Shown in pieces: positions 11,403 to 22,499 of a stretch of DNA of 64,000 nt (positions are counted from its first letter, which is position 1; every line of letters begins with the position of its first letter). A program made the translations under genes and the position numbers. This DNA is from Morella rubra. Taxonomy: Eukaryota; Streptophyta; Magnoliopsida; Fagales; Myricaceae. The notes beneath the pieces are model-generated. The model searched no databases and was not told the origin of the DNA. It worked only from the letters and a program-made list of their open reading frames with translations. The DNA is taken from contig CM025850.1 of assembly GCA_003952965.2 (NCBI GenBank), positions 17,856,376 to 17,920,375 of the forward strand, read 5' to 3'.

Positions 11403-13327
11403 GAGCGATATTGGCATATTTGCTAGAGTCATTCAACCAGTTTGTATTAAACTATAATATGAACAAGATGATAGTGACTCTATTTGAGTTGCTCAATATG
11501 TTGCAAATAGTTGAAGAACACATCAAAAAGGAGAAAGGTTATCTGATGATCATGGACAAGCCAAAGGTCACCTCTGCCTCGGGAATCAGACCCAAAGGCA
11601 AGAAGTTTAAGAAAAAGAAAAGGTCTTAGCCTAGCTCGAAGGCAAAGAAAGAGGACAAGAGCAAGCCAGATAAGATAGGGAAATTGTTTCCACTGCGGCA
11701 AACCTAGTCATTGGAAAAGGAACTGCTGCATGTATCTTGCTTCTCGGAAGCAAAAGAAACCTATTTAAGGGGTTTAAAGAAACTCAGTGACTAGGTGAAA
11801 GGGAGGTCATCCTAAAGATGGGGATGACTGTAAGTGTTGCAGCGACCGACATAGGATCTTTTCATCTAAGTCTACAATGGAACAAAGTTTTAATTTTAAA
11901 AGATTGTCTATACATACTAGAATGTCGTAGAAACTTAATTTTTGTTTCAAAACTTGGGATGCCTAGATATTCACTTGTCTTTACTTCTAAACTTGTTATT
12001 AAGTTTCAAAATTAGTTTATTGCTTTTGGTACTATGATGGATGGTCTTTATATTTTGGAAAATTTTGTAGACTCTGTGAATAATATAGAGAATGATGTTG
12101 ATACTAGTGTAAAAACTCTCAAAAGGAAGAGGGATGTCAATCCCACCATCTAAGACTTGGTCATGCTAATTTGGATATGATCAGTAGATTAGTAAGGGAT
12201 GGGCCATTAGACCTTTTGAAGGTTGAGTCTTATCCAATATGTGAGCCTTGCTTGTAGGGAAAGATGACCAAGAATCCTTTTAAAGGGAAAGGAACTAGAG
12301 CCACAGAGTTGTTAGAGTTAGTTCACACTGTTGTACGTGGTCCTTTTAACCACATAGCCAGAAGAGGGTTCTCATATTTCATCACTTTTATCGATGATTA
12401 TTCCGAGTATGGTTATGTATACCTGATGAAGTACAAGTCTGAATAATTTGAAAAGTTCAAAAAATTTCAGAATGAAGTTGAGAGTCAACTGGAAAAGAAT
12501 ATTAACACACTAGAAAATAGCAATGGACTTCATGTACTCCAATGAGGTCTGGACCCTTATTGATCAACTAGAAGGCATTAAGCCTATAGGTTGTAAATGG
12601 GTATTCAAAAGAAAACGAGGACCTACTGGAGAGGTAGAGACTTTCAAAGCTAAACTGATTGCGAAAGGTTATACTCAAAAACATGGTATTGACTATAAGG
12701 AAACCTTTTCACCAGTAGATATGATGAAGTCCATTAGAATCCTATTGTCAATCGCCGCTCATTATGATTATGAGATCTGACAAATGGATTTGAAAACCGC
12801 ATTTCGGAATGGGAACATCCAAGACGAGATTTATATGGAACAATCTGAAGGTTTCTTTTCTCTTGGACAAGAATCTAAAATGTGTAAACTGAACAAGTCA
12901 ATTTATGGACTAAAACAGGCATCACATTGCTGGAACATCCGTTTTGATGAGATGAACAAATCGTTTGGTTTCTCACAAAACATAGATGAATCTTGTGTTT
13001 ACAAGAAGATTAGTGGGAGTTTAGTAATGTTTCTTATTCTTTATGTCGGTAATATTCTACTCATGGGAAATGACATCGGTGCAATACCATAGTGAAAAGA
13101 CCTTGGGAAGCATCCTACATTCTCAGGATCAAAGTGTTCAGAAATAGGGAAAAGTGGCTTTTAGGGCTATCACAAGCCCACTATATTGACAAAATATTGG
13201 CACGGTATAGCATGCATGATGCCAAGAAAGGGTTCTTACCCTTTAGGCATAATATTCATCTTTTCAAGAAGATGTCTCTTAAGACACAAGAAGAGAGAGA
13301 TAAGATGAGGAAGTTTCCTTATGTTTC

Positions 13328-15329
13328 TGTAAGTCTAAATAACAACCCAAGAGGGGGGTGAATTGGGTTTATCAAAAACGTCTCCTCTTTTTGATAAAAA
13401 TGCAGATCTAGAAAATATACTTTTTCTACAAACACAAGAGCAGATCTGAATATGCTAAATGCTTCTTAATAAAAAGAACAATAAATCATAAAGCATAAAT
13501 CTCCACAAGTATGAATATGTACTGAACGTAAGAGAGATAGAGTTAGAGAGATGACACCGTAATTTTAGGTGGTTCGGCCAACACTTGCCTACGTCCACCC
13601 CCAAGGCTATTGACTTCCTTGGGCTTCCTTCACTATTCTCCAAATAGCAAATACACCTTAGCTTCCGGGGTGCTAAGGAACCTTTACAAAGCGTTTTCGA
13701 GCTCACGCTTCAACTCTCTCACAAATCCCAAAACCCAAGGGATTTCTTCTACCCTCACGAGTAGAACAAGTGTTCACACAATGCTCAAGTGTTTTGCAAA
13801 AGATGGATACAAAGGAATTACAATGAATGACACTTTAAGCCGAATAAGCAAGTGAAAAGTACAAATCGTATGGAATGGCTCTCTAAGCCGAATCACAAGT
13901 GGAAAGCTCAATAGAGTGCAAGAGAACAAGATTCTCAAAGGAAAGCTAACGTTTGGCAGGTGGGAGCACAAGCTTTCTTGGTAGATGCGTTTTCCTCTTC
14001 TTCAAAGCACTTTCTCTCTCTAGAAATTAGGGCAAGAGTGATTGCAAGTTTAATCGCACGAGAGCCCCCTTTTTCTTCTTTTCTTCTTCTTCTATTTATA
14101 CCACTTTTGACTTCAACGGTCATCTGGGATTTTAAAAGAGTCGTTGGAAGGGAGCTGAAAACATTCCAAGATTTCAGCAAAAATCGTAGTATGTGTCGGC
14201 GCATAATCAGCATGAGTTGATACTTCAAAACTTTGATCTGGAAGAGCTCTTAGGAGAGTGCAATGTCCGACGTCTCTTCATTATTCCGAGGTCCCCCTTT
14301 ACTAACCGAGGTAGACTGCAATGTGTACATCATCATTATGCCAAGGTCCCCTTTACTGACCGAGGTATCTATCTCAGTTTGTCACTTCCTGAGGACCATT
14401 TTACAAACCGAGGTGTCTATCCCGGTTACTCACTTCCTGAGGTCCCCTTCACAAACCGAGGTATCTATCCCGGTTAATCACTTCCCGAGCTCCATTAGTA
14501 TTACCGACTATTCCGAGGTGCTTTTTGGTGTCTGCTTTCCTATTTCCATTTTTGAGCTCCGAGGTGTTCTGAGGTGCTCCGAGCTTTTCTTTATGATTTC
14601 GGAGGTGACCATCTCTAATTCTGACCATCTCGAGGTGCTCCTGAGATGTCTACTTTTCTATTTTCATAAGGGGTTCCAAGGTGTCCCCGAGGTGCTCCGT
14701 CTAAACATCCCGAGGTCCATACATTTTCCCGACCTTTCCACAAACATCTCGAGATGTCCACACTTTCCCAACCTTTCCATAAACATCCCAAGATGTCCAT
14801 ACACCCGACCTTTCCACACCACGAGATACTCATACAATATCCCAAGGTCCCCATTACTATCTCCGAGGTGTTTCAGTGCAATGTGTTGACAAGATTTGAT
14901 TTGGAGTCGTTCTCTCGGGAGACAATGCAACGTGTCTACACTAGTATTCAATGTGTCAACACCATAACTTAGTCTGAAAATGTTGTCTCGGGTGTCAGTG
15001 CAATGTGTCGACACTAAGTGCTGGATAGGCTTTTCAACAACTTTGAAAGTGTCATTTTCACTCCAATTCATCTTTAAACACCTACAATGAACAATGTGAG
15101 CATTTTAGCTTATGCAATGATATTAATATATATTTAGAACATTTTATAGAGGGATATCCTTAATCTTTTGAAACACTTTATAGAAATTGTGGATTGGCAA
15201 GGTAAAATCTAAAAGTCTTCAAAATTTAGAATTTTTGTTATCATCAAAATCAATTATGGATTGTTTGCAAAACAATCTCCTCCTTTTTTATGATGACAAA
15301 ACCGTTTTAAAAACAACAATTTGCTAACA
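13328..15329 (-). repeat. 3' LTR of the inner Copia element
   Basis: 2.0 kb LTR, TG...CA. The interval 14270-14880 is rich in a degenerate repeated word of the type CCGAGGTCCCCTTTAC / CCGAGGTATCTATC. It aligns with 20708-22499 over almost its whole length. It carries about 45 bp near its right end (about 15275-15320) that the other LTR lacks. Confidence 0.9.
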
Positions 15330-15350
15330 AATAGAAAAGCTCCCCCTGAG
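15330..15350 (-). promoter_or_regulatory. Polypurine tract of the inner Copia element
   Basis: Read on the minus strand, the run CTCAGGGGGAGC directly precedes the LTR that begins TGTTAGC. This is the position and composition expected for the plus-strand primer of an LTR retrotransposon. Confidence 0.8.
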
Positions 15351-15973
15351 AACAAGCAGGAGTTTTTCATGACATATTTAGCAAAAAAGACTTTAGGATT
15401 TTACAAAAATTTTGCAAGAGTTTCCTTTGTAAATGAGGTTTCCCAAAATTTTAAAAACAAGAAAAACACTTCTATAAACTTCCTCCAAACTTCCCAAACT
15501 TTCAATTTTCCAATCAAAACAAAGACTTCATATTGATACCAATTGAAAATTAGGAATACTACCTGTAAAGCAAAACTCAAATGTCCACAATTAAGTGCAA
15601 AGAGATAAGCATTTCCCAAATCCCTTATGATCACCATTAGAAAATCAACAGATATGAGCATAATAAAATAATCCGATGGAGACATATAAATGAACATAGA
15701 TATCCATTAGATAAAGCAAGTCAAGTGTAAATGGAATGTCCTCAATTAAGAACTAGGAAGTCAACATAATACTTATAAACTTCTCCCCACTTCTCTCCAT
15801 AATACTTATAACTTACTTCTCCCCTTTGGCATCATCAAAAATAGGATAATGGGAGGGCAAGAGCAGTCGGCTATTTAAGTGGAGTCAGTGGAGGTAGAAG
15901 GTTTGGATTTCTTGATAGGAGGAGGATATACAATTGCAAACTTCTTCAGCCATTCCATCCAAGTCGTGGAGAA

Positions 15974-16282
15974 CTAATATGTCCATTTCATCCCATGAGG
16001 CCGAAGATTTCTATCAGCTTCCATATGCACCTCTGTGGCCTTTACAACATACTCAGCTGATGATTTCGCAAAAGCATGAAGATCAACAGAAATAGTGGTG
16101 AACTCATCAACAGTATTATGAATCACATTGCTAGCCATCCCATTATTAGCCACATGGATGTTGTTGCTAACTTGATGCTTAAGACCCCTCACAACCATAT
16201 CAAAAATCCCAAAATGCTCTGTATGAACACCAAGCAGCTTCGTAATATCTTCAAATCCCTTCTTCATACAAGTGGCCTTCAT
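15974..16282 (-). other. Open stretch between RT and 3' LTR of the inner Copia
   Basis: A 102-codon frame in the sense direction of the element lies downstream of the RT region and upstream of the polypurine tract. It includes GFEDITKLLGVHTEHFGIFD and DLHAFAKSSAEYVVKATEVH. I do not recognise a domain. SIRE-like elements can carry extra sequence at this position, sometimes an envelope-like frame; that link is inference. No signal peptide or membrane segment is visible. Confidence 0.45.
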
Positions 16283-16592
16283 CAGATACCAATTGGGAAG
16301 GAAAAGTGAGAATATGGTTGTTTGGAAAAGATAAAGGGTTCTGTGAGGTCGAGAGAAGCAATAAGTGTCGACCCCTAGCCCTTGGTGAGTATTTATGAGC
16401 CACGCGGACCAGTGTTTAAAAACATGGCATGCAAAATGAGTACATACAATGTTTTCTCAAATGGCAAGTATGATTTCAAAAGAAATACACAGAGAGCACT
16501 TTAAACAAGGAACATAACATGTCCAATGTAATGAATTAACATATCAAAAAGACAAATCACTCACATATCACATATTTAGTCCGAAGAAAATC

Positions 16593-17512
16593 TCATTCCA
16601 ATTTCTTGGCGTATGAAGCAAAATCTATCTTTATTACACTAAACATGATAACAGGTCTACTCACAGTAAGGTAAAGAAAAGATCCAATCATACCTCGGTA
16701 TTTGGTTTGATCCACATCTTTACCTTTCTCATCTTTTTCCATTTTAGTGGATGGACTCATAGGTGTGCTCATAGGTTTTGAATTTTCCATGCAAAAATTT
16801 GAGAAGATCTTTAGTGTATTTTGCTTGATTGATGAAGATTCCCTCATGCTTTGTTTGATTTGAAGACCAAGGAAGTAGTTTCAATTCTCCCATGAGACTC
16901 ATCTCGAATTCGCCTTGCATAACTTGAGAAAATTCTTGACATAAAGATTCATTAGTAGATCCAAAAATGATATCATCCACATATATTTGAACTATTAAGC
17001 AAATCATTATCTTTTTCTTTAGTGAAAAGAGTAGTATCAATTTTACCTCTGAGAAACCATTTTCAATGAGAAAAGAGCTTAGCCTTTCATACCATGCTCG
17101 AGGTGCTTGTTTCAATCCATAAAGCGCTTTTGTGAGCTTATATACATGATTTGAAAGATTTTCATCTTCAAATCCTGGTGGTTGCTCAACATAAACTTCT
17201 TGAAAGGAAATCCATTTAGAAAAGCACTTTTTACATCCATTTGAAAAAGTTTAAAATCTTTATAACAGCAAAAGCAAGAAGCATGCGTATGGATTCTAAA
17301 CGAGCAACAGGAGCAAAGGTTTCATCAAAATCAATTCCTTCTTCTTGATTGTAACCTTGGGCTACTAATCTTGCTTTGTTCCTCACTACAACCCCAGATT
17401 CATCCATTTTGTTTCTAAAAACCCATTTTGTGCCAATAACTGGATAATCTTTGGGTCTAGGAACTAGATGCCATACTTGGTTTTTCTCAAATTGTTTTAA
17501 TTCTTCTTCCAT
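16593..17512 (-). pseudogene. Reverse transcriptase part of the inner Copia element
   Basis: RT sequence of the Copia type: [39 protein letters not shown], the catalytic region IVQIYVDDIIFGS, and GSFLYLTVSRPVIMFSV towards the end. A full RNase H domain is not apparent after it. This is part of a fossil element and is broken. Confidence 0.8.
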
Positions 17513-19070
17513 AGCATGGATCCAACTTTCATCATCTTTAGCCTCAGAAAAGTTCTTAGGCTCAAGTTGAGAAAGTAAGGCAAGATTATTTGCTTGATTA
17601 CAGAGGATCGAGTTCTTACCCCTTTTTCAACATTACCAATGATTTGTTGGAGAGGATGATTTTGATGTACTTCTTTGGTAGATCTTCTTGATCTTGATGT
17701 TTCTTTTTCAAGATCTACAATATCTTCATCATCTTTTCTCATAAGAGCATTAGATTCATCAAAAACAACATGAACTGATTCTTCAACAACTAAAGTACGT
17801 TTATTAAAAACACGATAAGCTTTGCTAGAAGTTGAATAACCAAGAAATATACCTTCATCCGCTTTTGCATCGAACTTACCCAAGTTGTCCTTGTTGTTGT
17901 TGAGCACAAAACATTTACAACCGAAAACATGAAAATAACCAATGTTGGGTTTTCTATCATTCCATAGCTCATAAGGGGTTTTCTTGAGAATAGGCCTAAT
18001 CATGCAACGGTTCATAACATAACAACTTGTGCTAACTGCTTCAGCCCAGAAATAATCAGGCAAGTTGTTTTCACAAAGCAAGGTTCTAGCCATTTCTTCA
18101 AGAGTCCTATTTTTCCTCTCTACAACACCATTTTGTTGAGGAGTTCTAGGAGCCGAGAAGTTATGGTTTATACCATTTTCTCCACAAAACATTTCAAAGG
18201 AGGAATTTTCAAATTCTTTACCATGATCACTCCTTATGCTAGAAATAGCAAAACCTTTTTCATTTTGGATTCTCTTGCTAAGTTTTTCAAAAGCATGAAA
18301 GGCTTCATCTTTATGAGCTAGGAATAGAACCCATGTGAATCTACTGAAATCATCAACAACAACAAAGCCATAACGTTTGCCACCCAAACTCAATGTTCGG
18401 GTTGGACCAAATAAGTCCATGTGTAGGAGTTGGAGTGGTCTAGAAGTGGACACAATTTTTAGGTTTAAAAGAATTTTGGTTTGTTTGCCCTTTTGACATG
18501 CTGCACAAATTTTATCCTTTTCAAAAAGAGATTAGGCAAACCCGAAACAAGATTCGTTTGGCAAGTTTAGAAATCAGGTCCATGCTTGCATGAGCAAGCC
18601 TTCTATGCCACAACCAGCTGTCTTTATCATTTAGAGCAGAAAAACATTTTATATTTTCTGAGGAGATGCTCTCTAAATGAACAATGTACACATTTTCAAA
18701 TCTATGTCCAACAAACAAGACTTTCTTGCTTTCAATATTTTCAACAAGGCACATTGATGATTCAAAAATGACTCGGTTTCCCTTGTCACACAATTGACTA
18801 ATGCTCAGGAGATTATGCTTTAGGCCTTTGACAAGAAGAACATTTTCAATTGTAGGATTAGGATACGTACCAATGCTTCCAAAGCCAAGTATTTTTCCTT
18901 TTCCATTATCACCAAATGTGACTGAGCCTTTATCCTTAAGACAAAGGAGTTGAACCAACTTTTGTCTCCGGTCATGTGCTTGGAGCATCCACTATCAAGT
19001 ACCCAATGTTCCTTGATGTCTTGGACTCCAAGCATTCCTAAAAAAATTTGTTGGTCTTTGGTACCCAAAC
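17500..19070 (-). pseudogene. Protease and integrase part of the inner Copia element
   Basis: Aspartic-protease-like WVLDSGCSKHMTGD appears near 19010. It is followed by the GAG-pre-integrase LWHRRLAHASMDLISKLA near 18580. The integrase core spans 18453-17700 with FGPTRTLSLGGKRYGFVVVD, IRSDHGKEFEN and HNFSAPRTPQQNGVVERKNR, which hold the catalytic Asp, Asp and Glu. This is a relic within a fossil element. Confidence 0.8.
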
Positions 19071-19399
19071 CTTTTTGGGTCCATTGGTATTAGATACAAA
19101 TTCCTTTATCTTATCTTTTTGAATCCATACAAATTTGATCCCATGAGTGGATCCTTTTCTAGTTGGACAAGTGTGTGAGATGTGTCCATGCTTTCCACAA
19201 AAATTACACATATAGAAAGGTGTTGATGACTTAATAATTATATCAGAATATAACTTTTGATATCCACTTGATTTATAGCCAATTCCGCTTTTGTTGAAAC
19301 AACATTTTTGTGAACCAAGGAGAATATCAAGGTTCTTCTTTCCTTGAGTAAATCTTGCAAGATCATTTGTAAGAGAGTCAACTTTCACTTTCAAGGAGT

Positions 19400-20580
19400 C
19401 ATTTTCAACAATTAAAACACTTGACTCACTTTGCAAGTTTTCTCATTTTCCTTTGTTGTCCTTGCAAGATCATCTCTAAGAGAAATGATTTGACTTTTCA
19501 AAGTATCATTCTCTTTAGCAATACTTTCAACATTCTTTTTAAGACAACAATATTTTGAAAATATTCTTTTCAACTCAACATGTTGTTCATCAAAAGCATC
19601 TTGTAATTCCTCAAAAGTAAATGAAAGTCGAAGAATTTTGTACCTCATCTTCGTTGTCCTTTGCCATGAGGCAAAGATTTGCAACTTCTTCATCGCTCTC
19701 ACTATTACTTTCATCGGATTCTCCCCATGCCGCTAAGAACGCTTTCTTTTTATCTTTGAAACCCTTGGACTTCTTGTGTGTCTCAACATTTGGGCATTCC
19801 GACTTTATGTGGCCCGGCTTCTTGCATCCGAAGCAAATAATTTCATTCTTTTTGCTGCTATCCCCTTTGTAATTTGTTTTTCTTGAAATCTTTTATCCCC
19901 TTGTTTCTTGCGGAAGAACTTCTTGAATCTTTTAGTGAATAGAGCCATTTCCTCATCATCCTCAGAAGATTCATCCTCACTAGAGTATGTTGCCTTTAGG
20001 GCAACACCCCTTTTTCCTTTTCCTTCGTCTTCATCTCCCTTAACTTGATTCATCTCATGGGTCATGAGAGATCCCATGAGCTCGTCCAAGGAGAGCTTCG
20101 TCAAGTCCTTTAGCTTCTTGAATTGGTGACCTTGGGTTCCCAAGCTTTAGGAAGACACCTGAGAATCTTTCTTACCATTTCATCGTTAGTGTATTCTTTA
20201 CCAAGAGATTTTAACCCATTTATGATATCAGTAAAACGAGTAAACATAGAAGAGATAGATTCATCAGATCTCATCTTAAAGAGCTCATAGCTATGGACAA
20301 GCATGCTAATCTTGCTTTCTTTTACCTGATTCGTACCTTCATGGGATACTAGAAGTTTATCCCAAATTTCTTTAGTATCGCATCCAGAGATACGATTGAA
20401 CTCATTTGAATCGAGAGAACAGTACAGAACATTCATAGCCTTAGAATTTAGACATGAGCTTAAGATCATTCTCAAAATCTTTCTCTTCCTTGAGCTTTCC
20501 ATCTGCTCCTCTAGGAAATCGAGGACCTTTGAAATGATTCTCCACAGATCATAATCAACGGCTTGGATGTAGATTCTCAT
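19400..20580 (-). pseudogene. Gag part of the inner Copia element
   Basis: A UBN2-type gag region lies at 20580-20110 (YCSLDSNEFNRISGCDTKEI; FTRFTDIINGLKSLGKEYTN). It is followed by an acidic linker, a CCHC-type zinc-knuckle region near 19790-19820 and a coiled-coil-like Lys/Glu-rich tail towards 19400. A further CNFCGKHGHISHTC knuckle lies at about 19190. This is a fossil relic. Confidence 0.75.
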
Positions 20581-20693
20581 CCTTGCCTTCCAATAGTTAT
20601 AGGAGGTCCATTAAATAAGGGAGGTCGATTTGTCGACTGCCCTTCAGCTAAGGAGGTGCTAACTAGGGTTGTCATTTAAAGCGTCTAACCTCA

Positions 20694-20705
20694 GCTCTGA
20701 TACCA
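20694..20705 (-). promoter_or_regulatory. Primer-binding site (tRNA-Met type) of the inner Copia
   Basis: The minus strand reads TGGTATCAGAGC two bases inside the right-hand LTR border. This is the standard initiator-tRNA-Met primer site of plant Copia elements and fixes the element's orientation. Confidence 0.9.
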
Positions 20706-20707
20706 AT

Positions 20708-22499
20708 TGAGAGGTCAAAAACAACCCAAGAGGGGGGTGAATTGGGTTTATAAAAACTTTTCTCCTTTTTTTTAAAAACCCCTAAAGAGCAGAAAACTAA
20801 ATCTATTTAATAAGGACAATAAAGAAAAAGAAAAAACAAGTAAAAACAATAAAAGAGATAGGATAGAGAGATGACACCGTCTTTTAGGTGGTTCGGCCAA
20901 CACTTGCCTACGTCCACCCCCAAGGCTATTGACTTCCTTGGGCTTCCTTCACTATTTTCCAAATAGTAAGTACACCTTAGCTTCCGGGTGCTAAGTAACC
21001 TTTACAAAGTGTTTTCGAGCTCACACTTTAAACTCTCTCAAATCCTCACAACCCAAGGGATTTCTTCTACCCAACAAGTAGGACAAGTGTTCACAAACAC
21101 TCAAGTGTTTTCAAGATGGATACAAAGGAATTACAATGAATTCTAAGAATAAGCAAGTGAAAAGAAGTAAAGCTCTTAAGGAATCAACAAGTGGAAAGTC
21201 AGTGCAAGAGACAAGATTCTCAAAGAAAGCTAAGTTTTAGGTGGGAGTACGAGCTTTCTTGGTAGATGCGTTTTCCCTCTTCTTCAAAGCACTTTCTCTC
21301 TCTAGAAATTAGGGCAAGAGTGATTGCAAGTTTAATCGCACGAGAGCCCCCTTTTTCTTCTTTTCTTCTTATTCTATTTATACCACTTTTGACTTCAACG
21401 GTCATCTGGGATTTTAAAAGAGTCGTTGGAGGGGAGCTGAAAACATTCCAGGATTTCAGCAAAAATCGTAGTATGTGTCGGTGCATAATCAGCATGCGTT
21501 GATACTTCAAAACTTTGATCTGGAAGAGCTCTCGGGAGAGTGCAATGTCCAACGTCTCATCATTATCCCGAGGTCCCCCTTTACTAGCCAAGGTAGACTA
21601 CAATGTGTACATGTCATTATGCTGAGGTCCCTTTACTGACCGAGGTATCTATCTCGGTTTGTCACTTCCTGAGGTCCCCTTCACAAACCGAGGTATCTAT
21701 CCCGGTTAATCACTTCCCGAGCTCCATTGTATTACCGACTATTCCGAGGTGCTTCTGGTGTCTGCTTTCCTATTTCCATTTTCGAGCTCCAAGGTGTTCG
21801 GACGTGCTCCGAGCTTTTCCTTATGATTTCGAGGTGACCATCTCTAATTCTGACCATCTCGAGGTGCTCCCGAGATGTCTACTTTTCTACTTTCATGAGG
21901 GGTTCCGAGGTGTCCCTGAGGTACTCCGTCCAATCATCCCGAGGTCCATACATTTTTCAGACCTTTCCACAAGCATCCTGAGATGTCCACACTTTCCCGA
22001 CCTTTCCACAAACATCCCGAGATGTCCATACACCCGATCTTTCCACACCACGAGATACTCATACAATATCCCGAGGTCCCTATTACTATCTCCGAGGTGT
22101 CTTAGTGCAATGTGTTGACAAGATTTGACAAGATTTGATCTGGAGTTGTTCTCTCGAGAGATAGTGCAATGTGTCGACACTAGTCTGAAAATGTTGTCTC
22201 GGGTGTCAGTGCAATATGTCGGCACTAGTCTTCAATGTGTCGACACTAAGTGCTGGAGAGGTTTTTTAGCAACTTTGAAAGTGTTGTTTTCACTCCAATT
22301 CATCTTTAAACACCTACAATGAACAATGTAAGCATTTTATATATATTTAGAACATTTTACAAAGGGATATCCTCAATCTTTTGAAACACTATAGAAATTG
22401 TGGATTGACAAGGTAAAATCTAAAAGTCTTCAAAATTTAGAATTTTTGTTATCATCAAGACCAATTATGGATTGTTTGCGAAACAATCTTGGGCTAACA
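20708..22499 (-). repeat. 5' LTR of the inner Copia element
   Basis: 1.79 kb LTR matching 13328-15329, TG...CA. The same CCGAGGT-type repeated words occur at about 21560-22110. It ends in GGGCTAACA; the RT/RNase H frame of the outer element resumes directly after it. Confidence 0.9.

Larger units (their letters stand above)
9360..13327 (+). mobile_element. Outer Copia element, left part (leader, gag, pro, int, RT)
   Basis: Fossil plus-strand Ty1/Copia element. A GC-rich leader-like stretch lies at about 9640-10320. Gag-like sequence lies at about 11333-11630, followed by a zinc knuckle (CFHCGKPSHWKRNC) near 11690, a GAG-pre-integrase/integrase start at about 12140-12440, and RT sequence at about 12523-13330 (SIYGLKQASHCW; WVFKRKRGPTGEVETFKAKL). 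The element is broken, with roughly a dozen or more lesions, and is interrupted at 13327 by a second Copia element; its RT/RNase H continues at 22500. The 5' LTR was not identified with certainty, so the left border is a guess. Decay suggests it is older than the element inside it. Confidence 0.75.
13328..22499 (-). mobile_element. Inner Copia element, SIRE-like, with both LTRs
   Basis: Fossil minus-strand Copia retrotransposon of 9.17 kb inserted in the RT/RNase H region of the outer element. It has two long LTRs (13328-15329 and 20708-22499), both starting TG and ending CA. A primer-binding site complementary to initiator tRNA-Met lies at 20694-20705 and a polypurine tract at 15330-15350 (read on the minus strand). 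The flanks GTTTC (left) and ATTTC (right) agree in four of five bases, consistent with a 5-bp target duplication. Inside, from right to left, are gag, protease, integrase and RT. Long LTRs, a UBN2-type gag and an LTR starting TGTTAGCAAATTG suggest the SIRE/Maximus-like group. The element is broken in several places. LTR identity looks low-90s percent by eye over about 200 bp, so the insertion is probably a few million years old. Confidence 0.88.

Noticed and set aside
14270-14880. Spaced repeats considered as a CRISPR-like array
   Set aside because: The units are degenerate, spacers are irregular and the repeats lie inside a plant LTR. CRISPR arrays are not expected in a nuclear genome.
14193-14889. 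200-codon plus-strand frame in the inner Copia LTR
   Set aside because: It is antisense to the element and built from the CCGAGGT repeat words; the homologous frame in the other LTR has the same cause.
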